NCBI GenBank assembly: GCA_964448405.1
Contig: CAYUVW010000044.1
Location: 1 to 6,811, forward strand
Direction of reading: 5' to 3'
DNA length: 6,811 nucleotides
Source: DAORHV01 sp964448405
GTDB taxonomy: Bacteria; Patescibacteriota; Gracilibacteria; Peribacterales; Peribacteraceae
Each line of letters begins with the position of its first letter. The stretch's first letter is position 1. The position numbers were made by a program, and so were the translations under genes. The notes under the pieces are model-generated. The model saw only the letters and a list, made by a program, of their open reading frames with translations, searched no databases and had not been told where the DNA came from. Of the stretch, positions 1-5,590 are shown piece by piece.

Positions 1-636
1 CGTCTGGCAGATGAGGGTCTGAATATTTCAGTATTCCTTTCCACCGATACCGAGCCATTACCCGGCCATGCCAGCGAGGTGACCGACATTACGCGTCGCT
101 TGCTGGAAGAAATGATTCAACGGCCGCCGCAAGGCCTTATCTTGCATACCCATACCGATGTTGCCGCCGGATCCGAAATTCTCCCGATCCTGAATGATAT
201 CAAGCATCAGACGAATCTGATTGTCGGCATAGGGTTCGAAACCGATATTGATGGCAGTGACCTTCCTGCAGGCTTGCCGCAGCCCTTTACATCTATCAAA
301 GGTCGTTTGAATGCCATGGAAACGCTGGCAAAAAACGGCGTGAAGACACAGGCGGCAGTTGCTCCATTGGTTGGATTTCGCGACTTTGAAACGTTCGGCC
401 GTATATTCAAGGACATTGGCGCATACCGCGTCATGGTCGGTGACTTGCGGCTGGATTTCGCCATCGGAGGAACGGCCAAAGCTGCGACGCTCAAGAAAGA
501 CTTGGGTTTGCCGGCACCGACCGAGCAGGACGCCAAGGCGTACTTCGAGTCGCTCGGTTTCCCACCCGAACTGGTTGCATTCCGCGATCAATTCTACGTG
601 GTGTTGCCCGAGCGAGAAGAAAAGGACGCACGCTGA
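1..636 (+). CDS. Radical SAM protein, SPL-like (C-terminal part, 5' end outside window)
   Basis: The reading frame is open from the first base and ends at TGA 634-636, so 211 C-terminal residues are visible and the start lies upstream. The pattern fits the second half of a radical SAM TIM barrel of the spore photoproduct lyase-like/Rv2578c-like type. Residues 12-38 (FLSTDTEPLP, then TDITRRLLEEM) match the 'tDpYqp.E...TR.lLe' segment, GIGFETD at 76-82 matches a central strand, and RLNAMETLAKNGVKTQAAVAPL at about 102-123 matches the 'RL.al..L..aGi...v.vaPl' signature. GDLRLDF at 147-153 is the last barrel strand. The cluster-binding CxxxCxxC motif would be upstream and cannot be checked. Family members use S-adenosylmethionine and a [4Fe-4S] cluster for radical chemistry; the substrate is unknown. 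Fold assignment is fairly good, specific function is not. Confidence 0.65.
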   Translation, partial: RLADEGLNISVFLSTDTEPLPGHASEVTDITRRLLEEMIQRPPQGLILHTHTDVAAGSEILPILNDIKHQTNLIVGIGFETDIDGSDLPAGLPQPFTSIKGRLNAMETLAKNGVKTQAAVAPLVGFRDFETFGRIFKDIGAYRVMVGDLRLDFAIGGTAKAATLKKDLGLPAPTEQDAKAYFESLGFPPELVAFRDQFYVVLPEREEKDAR

Positions 637-774
637 AATTTCTTGACCATGAGCCCTCCCAGCGCACCAGTGCGAGAGCACGGTAGGAATATTCAATCAT
701 TCGCTTTCGGTGCGGTTCTCTGCATGACTGCCGTATTCCGCAACATACAGTTGGGTACGCACGCCTGTTTCCTA

Positions 775-803
775 GAGACACTCGCTGGAAAAGAGCATAC
801 GAT
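775..803 (+). promoter_or_regulatory. Weak candidate promoter for the NYN gene
   Basis: GAGACA (775-780) and TACGAT (798-803), 17 bases apart, each match four of six sigma-70 consensus positions. Transcription would begin near 810, leaving a leader of about 25 bases with a run of six C and no Shine-Dalgarno sequence before ATG 835. The rest of the 637-834 gap holds only a short GNRA-loop hairpin (666-684). Tentative. Confidence 0.3.
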
Positions 804-834
804 TTCCACAGACTTCGGCTTCCCCCCGTAACGT

Positions 835-1698
835 ATGTCCGCCTCCGCCTCCGATTCCGAGCGCAGCCTGGCCGTGTTCATCGATCTCGAGAACCTTGCC
901 ATGGGCTTCCAAGATCAGAAAAAAGCGCACTTCGAGGTGAACAAGGTTCTGGAGCGTTTGCTGGATAAGGGCAAATTGATCGTCAAAAAAGCATACTGCG
1001 ACTGGAGTCGATTTCCGCACTACACTGGCCCTTTCCACGAAGCGGCAATCGAACTCATCGAGATCCCCAAGCGCGGATTGACCGGCAAGAACTCGGCCGA
1101 CATCCGCATGGTCGTGGATGCCATGGACTTGGCCTGGAGCAAGCCGCACATCGACACGTTCGTCATTGTCTCCGGCGACAGTGATTTCTCGCCGCTGGTG
1201 TCCAAGCTGAAGGAGAATGGCAAGCATGTGATTGGTCTTGGTATGCGCGGGTCCACTTCGGGCTTGTTGAGCGATAACTGCGACGAATTCATTTATTACG
1301 AGGATCTGACGCGCGAGGTAAAACAGGCCGCTACCACGTTGGAATCGCAATTGCCCGAAAAGAAACGCGAGGTCTTCGCGCTCTTGCTGGATACGTGTGT
1401 GGCACTGCTGCGCGAGAACCATCAGCGTCTGCAGGCATCGCTCATCAAAGACACCATGAAGCGCAAGAAGCCGTCGTTCGACGAAACGTATTACGGCTAC
1501 CGCAGCTTTACGCACTTGCTCGAAGACGCCAAGAAACTCGGCATCATCGACATAGAACGCGAGCCACGCAGCGGCACGTACATCGTCACTCGCTTCGGCG
1601 GCGATGATGTTCCGGAAGCCAAGCTGCCGACAACCGTACCGCAGGTCGGCGTACCTTCGGGCGTACCGAGTCCGCGCAGGCGTTACCGTCGTCGATAA
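835..1698 (+). CDS. NYN (PIN-like) ribonuclease domain fused to LOTUS/OST-HTH domain
   Basis: 287 residues. Residues 11-158 form a NYN domain of the LabA/DUF88 type: FIDLEN (15-20, Asp17), the KNSADIRMVVDAM segment (85-97, Asp89 and Asp95) and SGDSDF (113-118, Asp115 and Asp117). These are the conserved acidic positions expected to bind metal for RNA cleavage. VIGLGMRGSTS (132-142) and the strand ending in FIYYEDL (152-158) complete the fold. Residues 175-254 resemble a LOTUS/OST-HTH winged helix, with FALLLDTCVALL, LIKDTMKRKKPSFDETYYGY and GTYIVTRF. NYN-LOTUS combinations are known in bacterial LabA-like proteins and in eukaryotic MARF1/limkain b1, where LOTUS domains bind RNA. A Pro-rich linker leads to an Arg-rich end, RRRYRRR (281-287), suited to nucleic acid contact. 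Cytosolic; no signal peptide. The target RNA is unknown. The start is the first ATG, ten codons before the fold begins. Its 3' end faces the next gene across 10 bases. Confidence 0.88.
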   Translation: MSASASDSERSLAVFIDLENLAMGFQDQKKAHFEVNKVLERLLDKGKLIVKKAYCDWSRFPHYTGPFHEAAIELIEIPKRGLTGKNSADIRMVVDAMDLAWSKPHIDTFVIVSGDSDFSPLVSKLKENGKHVIGLGMRGSTSGLLSDNCDEFIYYEDLTREVKQAATTLESQLPEKKREVFALLLDTCVALLRENHQRLQASLIKDTMKRKKPSFDETYYGYRSFTHLLEDAKKLGIIDIEREPRSGTYIVTRFGGDDVPEAKLPTTVPQVGVPSGVPSPRRRYRRR

Positions 1699-1708
1699 AG
1701 CACCGCGA

Positions 1709-2170
1709 TTAATCCAGCTTGGCGCCTTTGCCCGTCATGCGATCGATCTTAATGCGATAAATGATGCTGTTGTCGATATCGCCATACTGGTGCTTGTGCA
1801 TGTCGGTAATCATGGGCGACACCGGCAGCGCACGCTCGCGAACCGTGATCTTTCCGTATTGGTGAGCCAGTGCCAGCTTCATGGATTGCACGGTCTTTTC
1901 GTCGAGCACTTCTTGGAACTCGCCCCATGCCATGACGCTTTGCCAGGTGAATCCGTTGTCGATGTGTTCGACTTGCATGCAGACGCGCGGGTGTTTGCGC
2001 ATGATGTCGATTTTCTTTCCCTCACGCGTAAAACCATATGCACAGCCGTCTTTGTACAAGTACGTCACGGGCACGATATACGGATCTTTGCCGTCGTAGC
2101 AGGCCAAGTGACCGTAATATCCGGCGGCGAGCAATGCTTCGCACTGTGCCTTTGCAAGAGTGGTTTCCAT
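1709..2170 (-). CDS. PNPOx-like flavin-binding protein (pyridoxamine 5'-phosphate oxidase family)
   Basis: 153 residues, a usual length for small split-barrel flavoproteins of the Pyridox_ox_2/NimA-like group. YYGHLACYDGKDPYIVPVTYLYKDGCAYGFTREGKK (18-53) follows the family pattern: a short strand, 'g.PyivPv.y.y.dg.iy.h...GkK', with the Gly-Lys-Lys expected near the flavin phosphate. VCMQVEH (63-69) and the WQSVMAWGEFQEV segment (76-88) are the next conserved strands. Such proteins bind FMN, F420 or heme, and the cofactor cannot be decided here. ATG 2170 is chosen because homologous sequence begins there and a promoter-like pair sits directly upstream (separate entry); a TTG at 2206 would add 12 residues overlapping that promoter. 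The gene is convergent with the NYN gene and divergent from the FMN-binding lipoprotein. The physiological substrate is unknown. Confidence 0.82.
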   Translation of the reverse strand: METTLAKAQCEALLAAGYYGHLACYDGKDPYIVPVTYLYKDGCAYGFTREGKKIDIMRKHPRVCMQVEHIDNGFTWQSVMAWGEFQEVLDEKTVQSMKLALAHQYGKITVRERALPVSPMITDMHKHQYGDIDNSIIYRIKIDRMTGKGAKLD

Positions 2171-2176
2171 GGCCGA

Positions 2177-2206
2177 AGCATAGGTGAAACAGCCGCGGAC
2201 TGCCAA
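2177..2206 (-). promoter_or_regulatory. Promoter of the PNPOx-like gene, probably giving a leaderless mRNA
   Basis: On the minus strand, TTGGCA (2206-2201; five of six consensus) and TATGCT (2182-2177; four of six) are 18 bases apart. The -10 hexamer is followed by six bases and then ATG 2170, so transcription would start at or beside the A of the start codon. No Shine-Dalgarno sequence is present. Confidence 0.55.
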
Positions 2207-2234
2207 CTACAAGCCGCTGCGAACGCGACCTTAA

Positions 2235-2262
2235 TTGTTTCTTAATCCAGACTTGGTATTCT
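2235..2262 (+). promoter_or_regulatory. Candidate promoter of the FMN-binding lipoprotein gene
   Basis: TTGTTT (2235-2240) and TATTCT (2257-2262) lie 16 bases apart. Transcription would begin near 2269, giving a leader of about 47 bases before ATG 2316. The GGAGG at 2265-2269 would then lie at the transcription start, so it is unlikely to act as a ribosome binding site for this gene. Confidence 0.4.
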
Positions 2263-2315
2263 GCGGAGGTTGGGGCATTCTGACGTCCCCGTTTCAGTTT
2301 CCTTCCTCCCTTTTC

Positions 2316-2882
2316 ATGACCACTCTCGTTACCCGTGCCAAGAAGAGCCGCGTGCTTCGTCCAGTGTTTGCCGCAGCTGCTTCCGCATTGTTGCTTGCCG
2401 GTTGCAATACCGCGACGACCAACCAGCCTGCGGTTGATACGTCTTCGTCATCTTCCGCCGACGCGATGATGCCGGTGTCGTCTTCGTCGTCCTCCACGGA
2501 CGCCATGATGCCTGCATCGTCTTCGTCATCCGTTGCAGACATGATGCAGACGTCGTCCAGTGCAGCCGCAGCCATGCAGTCGCACATCTACAAGAACGGC
2601 GCATATTCCGCCGACGGCACATACCGCTCTCCGGCCGGAGGCGAGTCCGTTTCCATTACGCTCACACTGAAGGACGATGTCATCACCGATGCGACGTTCG
2701 TCGGCCACACCACCTCTCCCAAGAGCGAGCGCTACCAGGGATTGTTTGCCGATGGTTTCAAGGAGTACGTCGTCGGAAAGAGCATCGACGAACTCTCGCT
2801 CACCGTCGTGAACGGTTCCTCGCTCACCGGTGCCGGATTCATGGATGCCGTAGCCAAAATCAAGGCCGAGGCCAAGGCGTAA
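2316..2882 (+). CDS. Lipoprotein with Ser/Met repeat linker and FMN-binding domain
   Basis: 188 residues from ATG 2316. Residues 1-30 are a lipoprotein signal peptide: basic n-region (RAKKSRVLR), Ala/Leu core and lipobox LAGC with Cys30 as the lipidated residue. Residues 43-82 are a low-complexity linker (separate repeat entry), likely a surface spacer. Residues 90-188 match a small FMN_bind-type domain, with YSADGTYRSPAGGESVSITL (97-116), 'LKDDVITDATF' and the terminal VNGSSLTGAGFMDAV. The NGSSLTG stretch (166-172) aligns with the SGA(T/S)xT(S) flavinylation motif of RnfG/NqrC-type domains, making Ser169 the predicted covalent FMN site, though the motif is diverged. The protein is probably an extracytoplasmic electron carrier. 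A convergent apbE gene lies just downstream. Residues upstream of ATG 2316 are open to TTG 2235, including an ATT at 2277 seven bases after GGAGG, but the extension would give an unusually long n-region. Confidence 0.82.
   Translation: MTTLVTRAKKSRVLRPVFAAAASALLLAGCNTATTNQPAVDTSSSSSADAMMPVSSSSSSTDAMMPASSSSSVADMMQTSSSAAAAMQSHIYKNGAYSADGTYRSPAGGESVSITLTLKDDVITDATFVGHTTSPKSERYQGLFADGFKEYVVGKSIDELSLTVVNGSSLTGAGFMDAVAKIKAEAKA
2442..2561 (+). repeat. Three-copy Ser-rich/Met-Met repeat inside the lipoprotein gene
   Basis: About 12-13 codons repeat imperfectly: SSSSSADAMMPV (residues 43-54), SSSSSSTDAMMPA (55-67) and SSSSSVADMMQT (68-79), followed by a partial SSS. The DNA shows matching runs of TCG/TCT/TCA codons alternating with GATGATGCC-like segments. 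It is likely to vary in length by slippage and encodes a flexible linker between the lipid anchor and the folded domain. Confidence 0.85.
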
Positions 2883-2914
2883 AGAAGGCTTGTAATGCTT
2901 CGAAGATTCGTAAG

Positions 2915-2946
2915 GTCCAGAAGGAGAAAGCCTTCTGGACTTTTTT
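2915..2946 (+). terminator. Strong intrinsic terminator after the lipoprotein gene
   Basis: A perfect 10-bp stem (GTCCAGAAGG at 2915-2924 with CCTTCTGGAC at 2931-2940) closes a six-base loop (AGAAAG) and is followed directly by six T (2941-2946). It sits 32 bases after the lipoprotein stop. On the opposite strand the hairpin has no good T-tract, so it is mainly one-directional and does not clearly terminate the convergent apbE gene. Confidence 0.93.
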
Positions 2947-2972
2947 GTAGTCCTCACAAACCTTTTGAACCT

Positions 2973-3866
2973 TCACAGCAATTCAGCTTTGAAGCCTGGT
3001 GAGCGCTTCAGTCTCCGCTGATGATTCATGATGCAGTATTCGAAACGAAAATCTTGCGCGAAACGCTCGGGTTCCACGAAGAAGAGGCATGTGGCCAAAC
3101 CGTCGGCCACGGCTGCGGTCGGGGCAATGATCCACGTTGCCAGAATGTCGTTCGGCGAACGCAGCGTCTGCGGATCCAGAATATGATTGCGTCCTTGCCA
3201 CGTGCGACGATTCCCGCACGAAGCGCACATGGCGCCGTTGCCCAGCGTCACCACGCCAATCGCCTTGGTCGGGTCGTCGGGATGCTCCAGGCCTGCGCGG
3301 ATGGACTCTCCGTCGCCCTGGTAGTACACGTCGCCGCTGCCGTCGACCAGGAAGCGCCGTACGCCCTGGCGTCGCAAGTACGCCGAAAGCTTGTCGACGA
3401 AATAGCCCTTACCCAACGCGCCAAGATCAATCAGCACCGATAGTTTCAGCTCAATGTGCGTATCGTCCACAATCCGCAGCGCGTCGGCGAATGGCGGTAC
3501 GGAACGCACGTGTTCTTTGGTGTGGAGGCTGTAGTCGGCGTCATAGCCCAAATCACTGAGTGCAAAGCCAACCAACGGGTTGCACTTGCCATCCGAAAGC
3601 CTATGCAAGGCTTCGTACAAGCGCAGCATTGCCACCAAGTCCGCAGGTACTTCCGTTACCCCTTTTTTCTCCACAAGCTGCCAGATGAGCGAAGATTTCT
3701 TGAAGCGTGAATACATCTGGTCGAATGCTTGCGACTGTTCGAGGACGCTCTTCTGCATTGCGGCCCACACAGTCGGGTCCAGCTCGTCCCATACCGAAAC
3801 GGACCACTGCGTCCCCATGGATTCGTAGGCGAATCGCTGCGGTGGCGATGCATGCGGGCGGCTCAA
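2973..3866 (-). CDS. apbE: FAD:protein FMN transferase (ApbE family)
   Basis: 297 residues from the proposed TTG start at 3866. ApbE attaches FMN from FAD to a Thr/Ser of FMN-binding domains, using Mg2+. Family landmarks appear in order: FAYESMGTQWSV (12-23), FDQMYSRFKKSS (48-59), CNPLVGFALSDLGY (95-108), LIDLGALGKGYFVDKL (145-160), FLVDGSGDVYYQG (172-184), HILDP (228-232) and APTAAVADGLAT (248-259). Asp255 and Thr259 sit where family members bind metal. The usual 'ATSG' segment reads MCASCG (213-218), with a CxxC. The frame stays open upstream to 4061, but that part overlaps the DUF1697 gene and resembles no ApbE. TTG 3866 overlaps that gene's TGA as TTGA, suggesting translational coupling; the next in-frame ATG (3818) would cut off the first strand. 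No signal peptide or membrane segment is seen, unlike many exported ApbE proteins. The convergent FMN-binding lipoprotein is the obvious substrate candidate. Confidence 0.88.
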   Translation of the reverse strand: MSRPHASPPQRFAYESMGTQWSVSVWDELDPTVWAAMQKSVLEQSQAFDQMYSRFKKSSLIWQLVEKKGVTEVPADLVAMLRLYEALHRLSDGKCNPLVGFALSDLGYDADYSLHTKEHVRSVPPFADALRIVDDTHIELKLSVLIDLGALGKGYFVDKLSAYLRRQGVRRFLVDGSGDVYYQGDGESIRAGLEHPDDPTKAIGVVTLGNGAMCASCGNRRTWQGRNHILDPQTLRSPNDILATWIIAPTAAVADGLATCLFFVEPERFAQDFRFEYCIMNHQRRLKRSPGFKAELL

Positions 3867-4435
3867 GCGCGTGCGAGGGCAAGGGCTTTCACTACCGTCG
3901 GCCAGCCGCGCGTGGTTGCGCGCGTGCCGAGGATTTTTTCCATGAGTGCGTTGCTGAACGGTTCTTTTTTCACTGCGGCTACACGGTAGACCGTGAACAG
4001 TTCGCGGTCGCGTTTCGTGAATTGTTGGTCCGGGTTGGCAATGGCCTGCAGCGCTTTCCACTGTGCGGCAGTGGGTTCTGCGGCCAGAAACGTCACATAC
4101 AGCCGCGGGTTTTCGTCGACCGTCACGTCTTTGAACGGATCGAATGCGACCAGCGCCTCCAGTTCGTCGGACGTTCGTACCAAGGTCGTTACGTCGAACC
4201 CAAGCTTTTTTTCCAGCGTTGTTTCAAGGAGTGTGCGCAGTGCGGCTTCGGATTGCCTCGGCGCTTCGAAGACGACGTTGCCGCTGTTGATGAGCGTGCG
4301 GACGTTGCCGAACTTCAGTCCGGTGAAGATTGTTTTCAGGTCATCCATCTTCACCATGCGGTTGCCGCCCACGTTAATGGCGCGCAGCCAGGCGACATAG
4401 ATCGTGCCGCCGGATTTTGCATGCTTTGGATTCAC
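3863..4435 (-). CDS. DUF1697 family protein
   Basis: 190 residues from the proposed GTG start at 4435. It matches the DUF1697 pattern throughout: IYVAWLRAINVGGNRMVKMDDL (12-33), NVRTLINSGNVVFEA (44-58), PRLYVTFLAAEP (110-121) and the end LGTRATTRGWPTVVKAL (169-185), which matches the family's 'T.RNW.Tv.kL' finish. The family's biochemical role is not established, so no function is assigned. GTG 4435 is preferred because a -10-like TACACT lies six bases upstream and family similarity starts soon after. An in-frame ATG at 4495 would add 20 residues (MTRSIW...) unlike the family, and would cover that promoter. The last four bases overlap the proposed TTG start of apbE, so the two genes probably form a short operon. 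The gene is divergent from the exchanger gene. Confidence 0.85.
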   Translation of the reverse strand: MNPKHAKSGGTIYVAWLRAINVGGNRMVKMDDLKTIFTGLKFGNVRTLINSGNVVFEAPRQSEAALRTLLETTLEKKLGFDVTTLVRTSDELEALVAFDPFKDVTVDENPRLYVTFLAAEPTAAQWKALQAIANPDQQFTKRDRELFTVYRVAAVKKEPFSNALMEKILGTRATTRGWPTVVKALALARA

Positions 4436-4441
4436 GGCGTC

Positions 4442-4450
4442 AGTGTAGCA
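4442..4450 (-). promoter_or_regulatory. Extended -10 promoter of the DUF1697-apbE pair, probably leaderless
   Basis: The minus strand reads TGC TACACT (4450-4442), an extended -10 element, then six bases, then GTG 4435. There is no good -35 at 16-18 bases, which an extended -10 can compensate for. The predicted transcription start coincides with the start codon. Confidence 0.45.
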
Positions 4451-4488
4451 AAGGCAGCGGTCTTGGCTCCTTGAAGCCCAGATTGATC

Positions 4489-4517
4489 TGGTCATATTCT
4501 ATAAAATATGTTATAAT
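4489..4517 (+). promoter_or_regulatory. Promoter of the cation exchanger gene
   Basis: A perfect TATAAT (4512-4517) lies 17 bases after TGGTCA (4489-4494, four of six consensus) in the most AT-rich stretch of the window. The predicted start is near 4524, giving a leader of only 7-8 bases before ATG 4532. The spacer contains the inverted repeat CATATT-N6-AATATG (4493-4510). Confidence 0.6.
4493..4510. repeat. Inverted repeat in the exchanger promoter spacer
   Basis: CATATT (4493-4498) and AATATG (4505-4510) are perfect inverted arms around six bases (CTATAA). The repeat falls between the -35 and -10 elements, where a repressor could act. AT-rich promoter DNA often yields such short palindromes by chance, so an operator role is only a suggestion. 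Confidence 0.4.
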
Positions 4518-4531
4518 AATCTCAAAGAAAC

Positions 4532-5590
4532 ATGCCTCTCATCGGACACATTCTCTTGGCCTTCGGAGCAATCGCAACCATTTGGTTGTTGTCTGGCTCG
4601 CTCATCGATGCCACCGATCGAGTTGCCAAGCGATACCACAAACCGGGCTTTGCCGTGGCGTTCTTCGTCTTAGGCATTCTCACGTCCGTGAGCGAAATGT
4701 CCGTCGCCACGAATGCCACGCTGCAGCACGTGCCACAAGTCTCGGCCGGAAATTTGCTCGGCGCTTCCACCGTTATTTTCCTGCTGATCATTCCGCTGCT
4801 TGCGGTACTGGGGAACGGCATTCCCATGGATCGATCGTTGCGGCCGTCCAATACCATGCTGCTCTTGTTCACGGTGCTCTTCCCCTCGCTGTGCGCGTTG
4901 GACGGCAAGGTATCGGTCATCGAAGGCGTTCTGATGTTCGCACTCTATGCAGTGCTGGTATGGCGTATTCGGAAGCACAATCCCATGGAAGGCGTTGCGC
5001 AGGATGCGCTGGAGCAGACGCATCGTGAGTTGATCGGCGGTAGGCATGCGACTGCGGTCGACACGGTGAAGATTGCAGTCTCCGCCGTGCTGATTTTCGT
5101 TTCGGGAAATATTTTGGTGGGGGAGTCGGTGTTCTTCGCGCAGTTGCTGTCGGTGCCGGTGTCGTTCATCGGCCTGATCTTATTGTCCATCGGTACCAAT
5201 ATCCCGGAGCTGGTCATTGCCATTCGTTGCGTGATCGGCCGACACAAAGACATCGCTTTCGGCGACTACATGGGCTCGGCGGTCTTCAACACGCCCATCT
5301 TCGGTTTTCTGGCGTTGGCCAACGGCGACTTCATCTTGGAGCGCAGTGAAGCCGTGGTGAACTCGGTTGTGCTGGGTATCGGTTTGCTGCTGTTCTTCGT
5401 CTTCGCGCGTTCAAAAAACATGCTGTCGCGGGCCGAGAGCATCGTCTTGCTGACGTTGTACGCAGTGTTTTTGGCATTGCAGTTAGGCAATGCGGTCAGG
5501 CTGTCGAACATGCATTTGCCGAATGATATGTTGCTGAAAAGCGCGGCGCCCGGGCATTTGTCTCAGGCTTCAGTGCAGCATGCGTTCTAG
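4532..5590 (+). CDS. Sodium/calcium exchanger family membrane antiporter (CaCA-like)
   Basis: 352 residues, close to the usual size of prokaryotic CaCA exchangers, with about ten hydrophobic segments in two halves joined by a polar loop (residues 145-177). The two inverted alpha-repeats are visible. Repeat 1 is GILTSVSEMSVATNA (48-62) plus SAGNLLGAST (71-80), with Glu55 and Asn74. Repeat 2 is SIGTNIPELVIAI (219-231) plus FGDYMGSAVFNT (243-254), with Glu226 and Asp245. These match the family's 'GTS.PEl' and 'GN..GSN' signatures, whose acidic and Asn residues bind cations. Repeat 1 has Ser-Glu instead of Pro-Glu and GAST instead of GSN; repeat 2 has Gly-Asp instead of Gly-Asn. The protein should exchange Ca2+ or another cation for Na+ or H+ across the cytoplasmic membrane, but its specificity cannot be read. 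ATG 4532 follows a good promoter after a very short leader. The stop overlaps that of the convergent gene. Confidence 0.85.
   Translation: MPLIGHILLAFGAIATIWLLSGSLIDATDRVAKRYHKPGFAVAFFVLGILTSVSEMSVATNATLQHVPQVSAGNLLGASTVIFLLIIPLLAVLGNGIPMDRSLRPSNTMLLLFTVLFPSLCALDGKVSVIEGVLMFALYAVLVWRIRKHNPMEGVAQDALEQTHRELIGGRHATAVDTVKIAVSAVLIFVSGNILVGESVFFAQLLSVPVSFIGLILLSIGTNIPELVIAIRCVIGRHKDIAFGDYMGSAVFNTPIFGFLALANGDFILERSEAVVNSVVLGIGLLLFFVFARSKNMLSRAESIVLLTLYAVFLALQLGNAVRLSNMHLPNDMLLKSAAPGHLSQASVQHAF

Noticed and set aside
666..684. Hairpin ACC(A)GTGC-GAGA-GCACGGT after the radical SAM gene
   Set aside because: It has a GNRA-like loop, but no T-tract follows, so it does not qualify as an intrinsic terminator.
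58..696. Minus-strand open frame of 212 codons antisense to the radical SAM gene
   Set aside because: The plus-strand frame is open from base 1 and matches a radical SAM core; the antisense product is Cys/His/Arg-rich with no recognisable domain.
643..831. Plus-strand frame of 62 codons in the gap before the NYN gene
   Set aside because: No recognisable sequence, no promoter or ribosome site near its TTG/ATG starts, and composition like random DNA. A real small gene cannot be fully excluded.
1021..1026. TACACT hexamer like the proposed -10 elements
   Set aside because: It lies inside the NYN coding region with no start codon at the right distance. It shows that the hexamer alone is not evidence.
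772..1515. Minus-strand frame of 247 codons
   Set aside because: It is antisense to the NYN domain, whose catalytic motifs are clear on the plus strand.
1604..2245. Plus-strand frame of 213 codons, longer than the PNPOx-like gene it covers
   Set aside because: The minus strand matches the PNPOx-like family end to end, while the plus-strand product matches nothing.
3867..4061. N-terminal extension of ApbE by 65 residues
   Set aside because: It overlaps the DUF1697 gene completely, is Arg/His/Pro-rich, carries no signal peptide and resembles no ApbE.
3707..4474. Plus-strand frame of 255 codons
   Set aside because: It is a shadow of the DUF1697 gene, which carries family motifs along its full length on the minus strand.
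4436..4495. Upstream ATG 4495 for the DUF1697 gene
   Set aside because: It would add 20 residues unlike the family and bury the extended -10 element. A TATTTT seven bases upstream keeps it as a weak alternative.
4417..5028. Plus-strand frame of 203 codons overlapping the exchanger start
   Set aside because: It is out of frame with the exchanger, has no hydrophobic pattern and no family likeness.
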